A stretch of DNA of 64,000 bases from Erinaceus europaeus (GCF_950295315.1 NC_080181.1:4342726-4406725), one strand, 5' to 3'. Shown: positions 10,765 to 22,833, counted from the stretch's first letter. Notes: generated by a model not told the origin, from the sequence alone. Translations and numbers: made by a program.

Positions 10765-11485
10765 TTTTTATTTATAAAAAGGAAACACTGACAAAAACCA
10801 TAGGATAAAAGGGGTACAACTCCACACAGTTCCCACCACCAGAACTCCGTATCCCATCCCCTCCCCTGATAGCTTCTTGTTCTTTAACCCTCTGGGAGCA
10901 TGGACCCAGGGTCATTATGGGATGCAGAAGGTGGGAGGTCTGGCTTCCGTAATTACTTCCCTGCTGAACATGGACGTTGAAAGGTCAATCCATACTCCCA
11001 GCCTGTCTCTCTCTTTCTCTGGTGGGGCGGGGCTCTGGGGAAGCAGGGCTTCAGGACAGATTGGTGGGGTCGTCTCTCCAGGGAAATCTGGGTGACATCA
11101 TGTTAGCATCTGGAACCTGATGGCTGAAAAGAATTAACATAGAGAACCAAACAAATCATGAACCTACAGGCTGGAATAGTTCAGATGAAGAGTTGAGGTC
11201 TCCGTTTTGTAGATAGTTAGTAGGCCTACCATAGTTATATTCCAAAGAGCCCATGACTATATTACAGGGATGCAGAGGTCACATAGGCTACTAAGCTGAA
11301 TATGGGCCCCAGATCACATCAAATCGATGGGGTTTATAGTTAACAATATTTATACACCTTTCCCATATTTGGGAGCTAGTCTCTTCCCTCATCTAACTTT
11401 CTGGTCCTTTTTCCAGCCATGACATCATCTCCCCAGACAATAACTTGGGTCCACCTGCATAGCAGAGGTCAGGCTCAGGAAAAAA
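10765..11485 (-). mobile_element. R-family retroelement, antisense, about 0.72 kb
   Basis: On the minus strand it starts with CCTGAGCCTGACCTCTGC and ends with a TTTTTATAAATAAAAA tail. Both ends match the longer copy at 18928-20195. Relative to that copy it lacks about 535 bp in the middle; the join is near 11263, between 'cccatgacta' and 'cagggatgcagaggtc'. It has no reading frame of note. The common ends suggest a defined element with internal-deletion variants, not random 5' truncation. Confidence 0.8.
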
Positions 11486-14400
11486 ACAAACAAACAAAAA
11501 AAAGTAATATAGCCATTCTTTTTTTATAGCATCCCCTACTTTTTACAGTAGAAGACTGATGCAGAAGTCTACTAACAAAGTTTGTTATGTAAAAAACAAA
11601 ACAAACAAAAACAGTATACACAAGAGGTCAACCACAAACCTGAGATTAGCAATACATGGATATGATTTTAGATCATATAAAGTTTAAATCAGTGTTTTAG
11701 GTCAGAAGTTGACTCATGCCAGTGGTGATGCAAGGGATCAGCTCCATGGCAAGAGATGGCACAGGCATTTTGCATAGGCTGCCCCTGGAATGGCAGTGTC
11801 CTGATTTGTCCCAAGCCATTCAGTACCTGTCAGGAGGTCAAACAATAAAAGATACTGAGTGGCACAGCATTGTGTAAAAAATGTTTTCTTCACCCGAGTA
11901 TGTGATATATTTGGGTGTACAAGAAGAAAATAGGGAGAGAGAGGTTGATGTAAAATGTTGGCTTTCTAAAGCATTACCACAGACTGCCTTTTCTGAGTTC
12001 TGGATCTTTTACAATGAGGAAAGGGAGTGTCTAGAGGGAAATAAGAAAGGAGGAGAAAAAAAGAAAGAGGTCCTCAATATTGAAACAACTGAATTGATGC
12101 TAGAATCCTTCTGGGGGAGCCACCTCATAACTAAAATAAATATATTTGTTTGGAAGATGATCAGATGATCCGTGCCTACCAATAGGTATTTGTGTATTTG
12201 TCCACTTACTTATCAAGTCAACTTGACTTGTCTGTTTCTGAGGACAAGAAAAGGAAATAATAAAGGCCTCTGTCTCTTATTGCAGAGAATCTCAGAGGCA
12301 GGTATGGTGTTCATGTAGTATTACTCACACCCAGGCACTATGAAGTCACATGGCCTACCGTGTAATGGGAAGGGCGCCTGAAATATTCTGCATGGCATTT
12401 GACTTTCACAGGAGTTCTCTGGCTACCTCTGAAGGCCTGTCAGAAATTTAATAGTCTGACAGTTGGAGGACATGGCCATTGTACTTGTCTATTCTTAATC
12501 ATAAAAATTTTAAAAGAAAATTCACTCTGATTTAGATTAGGAAAATGGATTTACTGGATTTGGGTTTACTGCTTTCTGAGCATAACTTAGACATCAATAA
12601 AGTAGACTAATAATAAAGTTAAACTAATATAAGTTATCCCCATGACCACTTTTCCCTCATTCCTGCCTTGCTTACATCCTCATCAGTAAATTAGGCTTTA
12701 ATTTCCTTCATGCCAGGTATCCTGCAGATTTTGAGGAAAATAAAGGCCCCTAGTGTAAAATACACGAGTTTATGACAACTAGTAGATAAATTCTTATTTA
12801 TTAAAAATAATTTCTTTCTTAGCATGAGGTCAATAGACATAATGAAAAAAAATCATGGGATAAACAATGTTAAAATATTATAATTATGACATTCCCAGAA
12901 AATTCCAGAGAGCTCTGGATTATAAAAGAATACACTTGTTTCCAAATAATACAACTCTAATTTTATCTTTTTTATAATCTAGTGATTGTTAAAGTCAGAC
13001 CAACGTATACAATAGATTCAAATACTTAAGAACTTTATTGAAAACTGAACTACAACAGAAGAAAAAGGTTTTATCCTATAGGTTAGTTGACATGTGACAT
13101 TATCTTCAGATAGTTGATAATTGTACTTCTTTACTTCTGTTACAATGAATTGTCATAATTTTATGAAAAACTCATGTAACCCACAGTTTATAAAAGTAAA
13201 ATTCTTCATTTTCAAGGACCTACACATCTATGTAAACACATCTGTATTTCTATACACCCATGCATATATGTACACACATGTACACATTCCTGTATATGCA
13301 TGCACTTCTAATATGTAACAACACCACTATTGCATAATCAATAGGATGGCAAGTTTGTCTTGGGTAAATTCTGGAATGATAATTAGAATCTTCTTAAATG
13401 TGTAATGATAGTTGGGAGAGTTCCGGCTTGTTAAAATAAAGATCTGAGTAAAGCCAATGAAGACATCATGAGTAGGTTAGCTTAATTGTGGTTGGAGATC
13501 TTTGGAAGAGTAAAGAATGAAAAGATTAAGAAGAAGAATAAGAAAAAAAACAGATAGAGGCAATACTAGGGAGACCTCTGAAGGCCAAGCTAAAACACAT
13601 TTTGATCTTAGAGACAGTGGGGAGATACTGTAGAATGTTGGTGGTGTGACAACAGGTATACTTGAGCTTGAGTAGAAGTCAGTGGTAGGAGACATTAGAG
13701 GAAAAGGATATATACACTGGACAGTCATTTGTGAGACAGTAAAGTATACAGCAATGGGATGTAGGAAGCTGAGGACGGTATTCAGTGTATGAGATCAACA
13801 AGGTAGTAGCAGGAAGAAGCAGAAATGGTCAAATGGGAGAGACGCCTTTCTCTCACAAAGCTCCAGTACATCAATAAACTCTTTATCCAAGGCTCCTCTT
13901 AGCTGTGTCAAGATCCCGTGAATAACAAGCACCCAGGGAGATAGCTTGGGATGCTCTCTTGTGCTCTCATATATGCTCTTCTTGACTTTACTGGTACACA
14001 TCCTTAATGTATTTCTGGGTTTTAATGTGACATTTATTACCATCTTGATGGATTAGTTTTGAAGATAGTTTAATTACCTTTCATGAAAAGTGACAACCCA
14101 CTCCTGGCCTACAAACTATGAAAGACTGAAGGTAATAGCTATGCCTCAAATTGCTACCAAACACATAGCAAAGGTGACTACTTTTCATTGGGGAGACATT
14201 GCAATATGGAGGACCAGAATCATTTGACAACAGTATGGTTCTCTGGTTTTTACACAAATTTTTCATTATAAGCACTGACTAGAAAAAAACAGTTCTAAAT
14301 CACTATGGGAAAAGACTTCTTCCACTTGTAATATGTAATAACACCATGCTTAATCTCCACTCACATCCATGATGCCATTTTATTATCTCTCAGCATCTGC

Positions 14401-15770
14401 ACAGAGGCTAATGAAAGTGCAGTAGCCCACTGAGGACTGAATTAAAGAGAGAATCTCAAGCCTTATCCTTCACTAGAATTGTAGCTCTTTCCAAAGTGTC
14501 AGTGTGAAAAATGGAAAGTCAAAACATATTTGTAGCCCTAAATTTCCCTGTAACAGGACATGGTAAAAATAGATGTACCGAGGGGAAAGAGAGAAAGAGA
14601 ATATGACATTAGATTTGAATTGGATGCCTGTTGATATGTCTGGTTTTAAATGACACCCAAGGTCAGATATTTGAGGATTGTGGTGGCTGGGGGAGGTGGA
14701 TGGGTAGGCTTAAACTGGCCTTTCCTCACTTAGTTGTCTTTTGTTGGAGCATGCAGATATGGTTTAAAAACTGGTTTTAGTTAAATTACCCAGTCAGCAA
14801 TCCACCTTATGAAGTGACAAAATTACAAGGACGCAGACTGAATGCCACAAAATGATGAGGCAATATCTCAGAAAGACAGGACAGGTGATGAAAAGCCTGT
14901 GCTGCCAAGCAGGTTACCTTTGTGATGTAGAGGCATGGGGGTGGGGGGAGGAGAGAGGGAGAGAGAGGAAGAGAGAAGGAGAGAGACACAGAGAGAGATC
15001 TGTCCCTAAAGCAGCCCTCAGAATTTAAACTCTGATTTATAGGTAAAGAGCAGGAAGCATGCCCAACCTCCATCTATGATTCATTGTCTCTCTAGCAGAA
15101 GAGACAATAGCATTTTCTGTTTACCTCCCACAATGCTTTTTTATTATCTTTCTCCTTCCCTGCAGCGCCTTTTGTTTATGAATCAACTGGTCTCTTACCT
15201 CTTTTTCTCATTTTTCATACAGAATTGTTTAGCGAAATAGTTCCTGTTTCCCCCTCCCCTTTTCGCGACTGTTCTGAATGTTTCTGACTCCTTTGGCCCC
15301 ACTGCCCCCAGCCCCAGGAGAGAGCACCTGCTGCTGACCTGACCTCACTTAGGTGAGGCCCAGGAGATGGTGTCTGCATTGCCTCTGGGAGTAGCCTCAG
15401 TGACCAGAGACAGAGATCTCTTTTCTGTGGGTCCCTCCCTTTGCTACCAGACTAACCAGGTGCCACTTCCTCAGCCTGGGCCTTGAGGCTGAAGCCAGAG
15501 AAATGCAGAGCCTCTGACTATGCTTCTGGGACCATGTGGAGTGGGGTGGGGGCTGAGTGTCACACAGTGAGACTTAAAGAGGCTTTGTTTATGGGGAGCA
15601 CACTAGTGATGGAGGGAAACTGTTTAAAACAGGAGCTGACACAGATGGCCAGATGCCACACACACCTCAGGCATGCCTGCATTTACTTACCTTCCTTCTA
15701 AACTCATCTAGTGATGATGGAACTGGTGTTTTTTCTTCTATCTGCTCATAGATGTGATCAGATGCTTGTT
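11486..15770. other. Long repeat-poor, AT-rich unique region
   Basis: More than 4 kb in which I recognise no lineage-specific SINE, L1 or R copy, apart from simple A/T runs and a purine-rich patch at about 14937-15000 (GGGGTGGGGGGAGGAGAGAG). Reading frames such as 11881-12168 and 13477-13728 have no recognisable family and could be chance. No donor/acceptor pair around an open frame was convincing. Lack of insertions over this length may mean chance, or sequence that tolerates insertions poorly. Confidence 0.5.
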
Positions 15771-15796
15771 ACACTTAACTTCTTTGCAGCGCTTTG

Positions 15797-15904
15797 TGAC
15801 CTTTGGCCATGCAGATTTGCATTTCTCATCACTAGGTAATGAAAACATGAGAAGGCGGAGAGTAGGAGGAGTGCATGGAGCCATTCAGTTCATTTTGACC
15901 TTGA
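15797..15904. promoter_or_regulatory. Possible enhancer-like motif cluster
   Basis: Within 108 bp are TGACCTTTGGCCA (15797-15809), close to a DR1 nuclear-receptor site; ATTTGCAT (15815-15822), an exact POU octamer; and TGACCTTGA (15896-15904), an exact ERR/SF-1 type half site on the minus strand. The region sits in repeat-poor DNA. The motifs are seen directly; function is inference and such motifs also occur by chance. Confidence 0.3.
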
Positions 15905-16029
15905 TCAAATGGCACAACACAGCCTAAAAAGAGACAAGCAAAAGCAGAAGCTTTTGACTGGTTGGTGGTTATGGCAATTTAAGCCGAACACAAACTAATA
16001 TGATTAAGGAGGAAGAGAGTGCCTTTTAA

Positions 16030-16620
16030 CACAGGCAGCTCTACCTAAGGAAGTTTTAACTGAAACACCCCCAGTACCACAAGGAGCAAGTCACACGCCT
16101 GTCTAGGGCGGGGCAGGAAGCAGCTACTAAACTCTTGGCTGGTCTCCATTCGGGTGTTCAGCATGACTGCAGTCGTCTCTGACTGGACTCACAGCCTGTC
16201 CCAGCTGCAGTGGAGCGGTGCTCCCTGAAATGTGGCTGTACCCTTACAAGCCCTGATAATTAACAGCTGCCACTCGTATACCCTCGACGGAAGACCAGTC
16301 TGTCTCTATTCAGGGAAGGCCGTCCTCTTAGACGGAGTGCGTAGATTCGGGTGGGACTCCTGCAGATTGGGGAGAGACGCACATGGAGTGCTGAGGGGAC
16401 ACACGCCTAGCCAGCCAGATCAGCCGAATCAACCCTGGTGATCAGAGGGGTGACAGATGTCACAGCCAGATCGCCCTCACATCCAGCTGCCACTCCTGTA
16501 GTGCAGCCTTTGGTTCAGATAGTCTCACACTGGGGTTGAGGCTTCAAGGGCACAAGTAAATGTTAGGAGGGTAAAAGCGCTGGAGTCTCCGCAGACACCA
16601 CACAAGGGAAGGTACAGCCA
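16030..16620. other. CpG-rich unassigned block with a 12 bp direct repeat
   Basis: CpG is far denser here than in the surrounding DNA (about 20 by eye in 600 bp). A plus-strand frame of 69 codons (16232-16441) runs through the densest part but matches no family I know. CAGCTGCCACTC occurs exactly at 16264-16275 and 16484-16495, bracketing 208 bp. This could be an inserted element with its target-site duplication, an exon or promoter fragment, or an old Vingi-related sequence. I cannot decide; no A-rich or GAA tail lies next to either repeat. Confidence 0.45.
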
Positions 16621-16904
16621 TTAAAGAGGTATTAGATTGCAGACGATAGTCTAAATGTCTGTGCCCCCTCCAGTTGTGTTGGATACATAGTTAAAGCTGT
16701 GAACATCATTTTTCCACTTAAAAAAAAATCCAAATATGCCATGTTCCTGTTTGAAAGCGAGTTTCTATAATTGATGTAAGTTTTCCAAAGATCAAATCAT
16801 TATGAATGTTTCAAATTAATTTAATCTACTACCTAGGAAATTACTTCAGGTAACCATTGCATCTTCCCAGGGTTTTGCATTTCCCCAGATGAAAGAGGCT
16901 CCCT

Positions 16905-16941
<37 letters not shown>

Positions 16942-17238
16942 CACACTTGCGCAGGCATTTATCAGGAGCCCTCTTGAAAGATTTAGCATTTAGTATGTGT
17001 GCTGATTGTGTCATTACTAGTGTGTGGCACATAAATGGAGCTCTGAAAGTTTCCATTTCTGTCCTGCCCTCATTTTCAAGTAGAGTATGTCTATCTTGGA
17101 GTATGTCCAGCATCTGCCTTTAGTCTATCTTGGATCTGCTTTTTCTTGATCTGATTAGAACTCTAATCTGTATGACTGTCTTCTCCGGTCTTCACTAAAT
17201 GGTTTGTGAAGATAGGAGAGCTTTTTCTTTTTCTTTTT
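16621..17238. other. Unique sequence with a (GT)n array
   Basis: Non-coding sequence holding a GT microsatellite at 16903-16938. Nothing else was recognised. Confidence 0.6.
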
Positions 17239-17396
17239 CTTTTTTTTTTATTTCTTTATTGGGGAATTAATGTTTTACATTCAACATTAAATACAATAGT
17301 TTGTACTTGCATAATATTCCCCAGTTTCCCATATAACAATACAAGCCCCACTAGGTCTTCTGTCATCCTTCTTGGACCTGTATTTTTACTTTGGTG
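17239..17396 (-). mobile_element. L1 terminal 3' end, antisense, short
   Basis: The plus strand begins TTTCTTTATTGGGGAATTAA and continues through 'caatagtttgtacttgcata' to 'gtcatccttcttggacctgt'. On the minus strand this is the last ~150 bp of the local L1 3' region, also seen at 34385-34655 and 37777-37913. It is heavily 5' truncated. Confidence 0.8.
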
Positions 17397-17707
17397 CAAT
17401 TTAAAGTCAGACTACTAGGCTGTGTTCTGTAATGCCAGACCAAAAATAGATCAAATCTTGGAGCACAAAAGAAACCATTATGTATTCCACTGGATTCTTA
17501 AAGACTTAACAAACTAACGTACCTCAGACCGATTGTTAGGAGAGAAAGTAAGGGGAAATGTATTAGTATATGTACTGCTGTCATATACTTGGAGGAGACC
17601 CATAAAAACTGGTATGTCATCCATATGACTCCAGAAACACTCTGAAAGAAAATTTAGCTGACACACAAGGCACTGGGAAGAGGGAGAACAACAGTCAGGA
17701 ATTTACT
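17397..17707. other. Unique sequence
   Basis: No repeat or coding signal was recognised. Confidence 0.5.
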
Positions 17708-17920
17708 AAAGGGGCTGGAGAAATAGCTCACTTGGACCAAGTGCTGCTTTGCTTCAAGCCCGGCCCCTGCAGAATTGAGGGAAGTTTCAGTGTAGTGGTG
17801 ACTCTCTCTCTCCCTTTCCCTCTCCCCCTCCCTCCCTCCCTCCCTCCCTCCCTCCCTCCCTCCCTCTCTATTTATATCATTCTTACACACAAACACACAC
17901 ACACACAAAAAGACCAATGA
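17708..17920 (+). mobile_element. SINE of D type with expanded CT and CCCT tract
   Basis: The head GGGGCTGGAGAAATAGCTCA, then CAAGCCCGGCCCC and a GAAGTTTCAGTGTAGTGG body, lead into CT repeats. A (CCCT)n array (about 17823-17866) and an ACAC run follow. Related copies in reverse lie at 20297, 38100, 38520 and 57795. Confidence 0.75.
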
Positions 17921-18507
17921 AGGAAGGGTGTGCAGATTTCGGTTCTAGGGAGATACCATTAAGAGAAATATGGACATAAACATTGTTCTTTTTCAAAGGT
18001 GTCCTTCAGCCTGCCTTGATGGCTCTTCCCATGAAATTCACATTTTTCCCCAACACTAACTTGAAATGTCAGATTTTTGCTCAGTAACTGTCATGGCTCT
18101 TAGAATAACAGATACGCCAAAAATAAGAGCTATTTTATAAAAAAAAAAAAAAAAAAAAAAGGAAGCAGCATAACTGTTCTTTTGTGACACATCAAATTTG
18201 AAATGTAGCATGAAGATAAAACTTATTTTCTTGACTAAGATTATTGTTATAGGTAAATTCAACGAAAGTTTCTGGGCTTTCACAAGCATTAATTCTATAT
18301 GTGCAATCTCTGGTTGATCTGGCCCTGACACATACTTGGTGATACCAGTTTCATTTTGTTATTCTATATTAAGTCTGGATCCTATTCCAAAGTGGCAGTT
18401 TTTTGAAACTGTCAAAACAGTTTATGACAAGGAACATTTAAAATATTTTCTGTAACCATTTAAATATTTTCTTTGATTCTATTTCAGATAACTAGTTGTT
18501 TTATTTT
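17921..18507. other. Unique sequence with a 22-base A run
   Basis: AT-rich unique DNA. A pure A run sits at about 18140-18161; I could not match the sequence before it to a retrocopy. The plus-strand T/C-rich and A-rich parts contain no gene signal. Confidence 0.5.
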
Positions 18508-18722
18508 ATATATGTGTGTATATATATATATATATAGAGAGAGAGAGTGAGAGAGAGAGAGAGAGGGAGGGAGAGAGAGAAAGAAACAGAGAGAGAGAGA
18601 GAGATGAGGGGGAAAAAGAGAAAGAGAACCAGAGCATCACTGTAGCACATGTAGTACTAAGCATCAAATTCAAAATGTCATGTTTAAGAATCCAGCAGCT
18701 TTTCCACTATGCCACATTCTGG
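18508..18722 (-). mobile_element. (TA)n (GA)n repeat leading into an antisense SINE (C type)
   Basis: A TA array (18508-18535) and a GA array (to about 18604) are followed by CAGAGCATCACTGTAGCAC and a worn head TTTTCCACTATGCCAC. The order matches the C-type SINE in reverse; the GA part is the SINE's CT region on the other strand. Confidence 0.6.
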
Positions 18723-18927
18723 ATTTTTAAGAAATTACTTCATATGCTTATTTTTTATTTTATATCTCTTCTTCAAACTTTTATGATCACTGTTGTTATC
18801 ACATTAATTAAAAACTACCAGGGGCTTCTCCTTCCCAACTAACTGTTCGTTGTTTAAACTACCTCCTCTAGAGTTTCCTTTTTTTTTTTTTGCTGTATTT
18901 CAAGTGTATCTTTTACGTACAGTTTTT
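18723..18927. other. AT-rich unique sequence
   Basis: No feature was recognised. It includes a T run at about 18881-18891. Confidence 0.5.
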
Positions 18928-20195
18928 TCTTTTAATTTTTATTTATAAAGAGGAAACACTGACAAAAACCATAGGATAAGAGGGTACAACTCCACACAGT
19001 TCCCACCACCAGAACTCGGCATCCCATCCCCTCCCCTGATGGCTCTTCTATTTTTTATCCCTCTGGGAGCATGGAACCAAGGTCATTATGGGGTCCAGAA
19101 GGTGGAAGGTCTGGCTTCTGTAATTGCTTCCCCGCTGAACATGGGCACTGACAGGTCTATCCATACTCTCGGCTGTCTCTCTCTTTCCCTAGTGGGGCAG
19201 GACTCTGAGGAAGCAGGGCTCCAGGACACACTGGTGGGGTCATCTGCTCGGAGAGGTCTGGTTGGCATCATGTTAGCATCTAGAACTTGGTGGCTGAAAA
19301 AAAAATGTTAACATATAAAGCCAAACAAATTGTTGACTAATCATAAACCTAAAGGCTAGAATAGTTCAGATGAAGAGTTGAGGGTCTTCGTTTTGTAAAT
19401 AGTAAGCTTATTTTGGTTATATTCCAAAGAGCCCATGACTATAATAATAGTCTGCAGTGAATCAATATATGCAGCAAGTAGAAAGACCTAAAAAGACACC
19501 ATAAAGTTCCTAATGAAATCATTTCTACTTAGACTTAGATAATCTCCTCACCTACTTCCTATTGCACTCCCCTTAGTCACCAAAGCTAACCTTATCAAAG
19601 TAAGGATTCTAAAAGATGAATAAGGTCAAGAGAGTGGCATACTTTAACAATGACTCTTTAGTCACTATCAGGCCATCCTATCAGCTGGGGCCCTAGCTGG
19701 GGAGTCCTGAGATTCCCAAGCAGACATGATGGGCCTAGACCTCAAATAAATCCCTTTATCCATTGTTAACAATCATCTATCAGGAACAACACTGTAGACC
19801 CCTTTGTGGACTCCTCATCGGACCTTGCCCTCAACTTGGATCAACAATGGTAGAGAATGTTCCATCCTCCGAAGGGAGAATGGACAACATCCTCTATGGT
19901 TCACTTGAGGAAGATGGGTCGATATTGGGGCAACTTGGAATGTTTCTACTTATGACCAGAGAATGTGAGCTCAGATCTGCAGGGATGCAGAGGTCACACA
20001 GGCTCCTAAGCTGAATATGTGCCCCAGGTCAGATCAAATCGATGGGGTTTACAGTCAACAGTATTTATACCCCTTTCCCATATTAGGGAGCTACTCTCTT
20101 CCCTGATCCAGCTTTCTGATCCTTTTTCCAGCCATGACATTATCTTCCTAGACAATAACTTGGGTCCACCTGCATATCAGAGGTCAGGCTCAGAA
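18928..20195 (-). mobile_element. R-family retroelement, antisense, longest copy (about 1.27 kb)
   Basis: On the minus strand it runs from CTGAGCCTGACCTCTGATAT to a tail TTTCCTCTTTATAAATAAAAA. The 3' 300 bp matches the copies at 9263, 10765, 29826 and 54030; the 5' 220 bp matches 11270-11485. The central ~535 bp (about 19443-19980) is unique in this window. Reading frames are short (the longest on the plus strand is 83 codons), so it looks non-autonomous. It is likely moved by another element's enzymes; this is inference from the A-rich 3' end. Confidence 0.8.
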
Positions 20196-20224
20196 AAATA
20201 GAATAAGAATATCCGTATATGTAT

Positions 20225-20281
<57 letters not shown>
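20225..20281. repeat. (AC)n microsatellite
   Basis: About 28 uninterrupted AC units just beyond the 5' edge of the R element. Confidence 0.97.
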
Positions 20282-20282
<1 letters not shown>

Positions 20283-20296
20283 TTAGTGTGGACTTT

Positions 20297-20480
20297 GCTT
20301 AAGGTTTGTTTGCTTGTTTGCTTTTTCCTTGCTGGGGCTTTATGCTCCAGTCTGATGTTTTTCAGACAGAAAGACTGAGGAAAAGATGCCCAGAACCAAA
20401 GCTTTCTCCATTGCAGTGGACACAGGCTCATACCTGGGTCGCACACAGGACAAAGCAGGCACATGACCAAGTGAGCTGTT
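20297..20480 (-). mobile_element. SINE of D type, antisense
   Basis: The plus strand shows GCTGGGGCTTTATGCTCCAG, an AGACAGAAAGACTGAGG part, CTCCATTGCAGTGGACACAG, CATACCTGGGTCGCACACAG and GACAAAGCAGGCACATGACC. This is the D-type order in reverse. Confidence 0.65.
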
Positions 20481-21074
20481 TGCCAACCCACCTTCTGGAA
20501 ATCTAGGGCCAAACAGGCTTTTCAGCCCCTTGTATAGAGTCCTTTCCTTCTATAGCATTGTATTTTCTGACCCTACTTAGAGTTTTACTTCTTTTCCATT
20601 TAGAAAACTCCCTTTCATCCTTCAAGGCTAAACTTCTATGTCATCTCATACTTTCAGCAAGTGTATAAGGAGTATTTGCTGTACTCCAAACATTATAATT
20701 AACTTATACTCATAACTGCTCTATGAGGTAGTTTGTTTGTTTGTTTGTTGATGTTACAAGAGAATTAAAGACCCACCACAATCCACACCTACATGGATTT
20801 GTTTCTCTTACTTGGCAGCTCTTACAGCCTCACCTCCACCACCAGCCAGTCTCTCTGACCCCTCTCTTCTAGTGGTCAGATCTCAAACTGGACCAAGTGA
20901 ATATTGCAGAATGTTACTAACCTAAAGGACAAAGAGAGCAGTGATTGGCAGGCATCAGCCTGTCTCCACCTTGAATATCCCAGTCAGAGTTCTGATTCAG
21001 TTTACTAGCAAAATGGTTTTGCTGATTCTCACTTTTCTGTGCACGCAGTGATAAGCTGATTTTGTTTGTTCTTA
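20481..21074. other. Unique sequence, with a possible MIR relic
   Basis: Mostly unique. The part around 20655-20745 ('ttataattaacttatactca', 'ctctatgaggtagtttg') loosely resembles the MIR core, an old mammalian SINE. A GTTT tetranucleotide run sits at 20731-20748. Confidence 0.4.
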
Positions 21075-21340
21075 TTATTGCCACCACAGTTATTTCTTGG
21101 GGTTCATGCCAGCACTAGGAATCTGCTGTTCCTGGGGACCATTTCTTTTTTCTTTATTAGATAGGATAGAGATAAAATGGGGGGGGGGGTAGAGAGGGAG
21201 AGGAAAAGAGACACACCTGCACACCTGCTTCATCTCTCGTGAAGTGTTCCTCCTGCAGCTGGGGAGCCGAGGCTGGAACCTAGGTACTTGAGCATAATGT
21301 GTGTGTGCTTTACTGAGTGTGCCATGGCCTGGCCCTTGTT
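21075..21340 (-). mobile_element. SINE, A-long form, antisense, with poly-G
   Basis: The plus strand has TATTGCCACCACAGTTATTTC (worn 3' module), GATAGGATAGAGATAAAATG, a pure G run at 21179-21189, GA-rich sequence, CACACCTGCTTCATC and a worn head GTGTGCCATGGCCTGGCCC. It is an older copy. Confidence 0.8.
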
Positions 21341-22371
21341 TTGATTTATTTTTTTAACTGATAAACTGTTAGGGCTAATGAAAGAGTAAATACTATTCAT
21401 ATTTTGTGCACATTACAGCCACTAGAAAAAAAAACATTCATTGAGTGACTACTATAAGTTGCAGAGGCACCTGAAAGAAAATACATATGTAGTATGTGTG
21501 CATATATCTGTATATTTGAATAGCAGAGAAGACAAGAGACCTTGAAAGAGAACTATTTGAATGGGAAGAGTTGAGAAGTATGTTTTAAGACTTGCTGTTT
21601 CTAGACTGACAAGGCAGACCTATCAGATGCTGACCTCTAGAAAATTAAATGTAATAGGAATTTTAGTCCAGAAAAATGGGGTGCTCTGCCATGTTTCTTT
21701 CCCCCAAAAGGCTAAGAGTCTTTAATAAGACATGTTTCATAACAGCAATGTTTTGGAAAGAGACCGATATTTGAAGAGTTATAATAGAATGCTTAAATCA
21801 TACCATTTTAGTGGAACTTGAAAAGTTGTTGTTTCCCTTCATATAGGACTTACAGCTAGTATCTAAATGGCAATTTGGATATTGTTTTAAAATATTTTGT
21901 TTTGAGACTCAGAAGTCAAGGCATTTATTCATTAGTGGCCCTCTATATGATGCGTGGAGAAGGATCTGCTTCTTCATCTACTTAGGAACTCAGACCATTG
22001 ATATGAAAAATTCAGGCCAGTGGACACGTGAGAAGTGAAAGAGAGAATGGGCTGAGTGTACTTGTCTGAACCCATTACCACTTTGGAACGAGGACGATTC
22101 TGCCTGGTCTTCCATTCTTCTCATGTCTAAGAGCCCCTCAGTCAGTGTAGTAATGAGCTCTCCTGGCATCTGGCCCACGAAATCTTCCTGTTTTAACAGG
22201 AGCGTATGGGGCCATCATGCTAGAAAGCAGCCATGGCAGGCCAGAGCGTCAGTGCTTTTGACTGCTGGGTCAGCAGCATTCATCCCTAAATTGTTCATCC
22301 AAGAACATTTTTATGTAAAGCACAGTGTAAGCTTAACTGTTGTGAGAACTAAAGAAAAGTGTTGGTTTGAG
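21341..22371. other. Unique sequence, nothing recognised
   Basis: Non-coding sequence. Frames at 21990-22178 and 22123-22398 overlap in opposite directions and have no family resemblance. Confidence 0.5.
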
Positions 22372-22582
22372 GGGCCAGATGGTGGTGCACCTGGTTAAGC
22401 ACACACATTACAATGCACAAGGACTCGGGCTCAGGCCCTTGCCCCCCACCTCAGGGGGGAACCTCACAAGTGGTGAAGCAGAGCTGCAAGGGTCTCTCTG
22501 TCTTTCTCCGTATCTACCCCTCCCCTCTCAATTTCTCTCTGTCTCTATCCAATAGTAAATGAATAAAAATACTAAAAAAATG
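22372..22582 (+). mobile_element. SINE, B type
   Basis: The head is GGGGCCAGATGGTGGTGCACC. It then has TTACAATGCACAAGGACTC, the CACAAGTGGTGAAGCAGAGC body and CTCTCAATTTCTCTCTGTC, followed directly by an A-rich tail and no linker. Confidence 0.88.
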
Positions 22583-22639
22583 TTTTAAAAATACTTTTTA
22601 ATTTTTATAAGATTTTTTGAAACTTAATTTAATTTGATG

Positions 22640-22825
22640 ATTGGTTTAGAGCACACATTACAGTGTGCAAGGGCACAGGTTTAAACCCCTGGGCCCTACC
22701 TGCTGGGGGAAAGCTTCACAAATGGTGAAGCAGGGTTACAGGTGTACCTCTGTCTCTTCTCCTTTCCATGCCACCATCCCCTCTCAATTTCTCTCTGTCT
22801 CTAGCCAGTAATAAAAAAAGAGAAG
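22640..22825 (+). mobile_element. SINE, B type, 5' edge shortened
   Basis: It begins inside the head (GGTTTAGAGCACACATTACAG) and continues through GAAGCAGGGTTACAGGTG and CTCTCAATTTCTCTCTGTC to an AATAAAAAAAG tail. Confidence 0.85.
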
Positions 22826-22833
22826 TAAAAGTA

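Noticed and set aside
18928..20195. R element as a solo LTR of an endogenous retrovirus
   Set aside because: The 3' end is A-rich and does not end in CA, no primer-binding site or matching second LTR is seen, and length varies by internal deletion.
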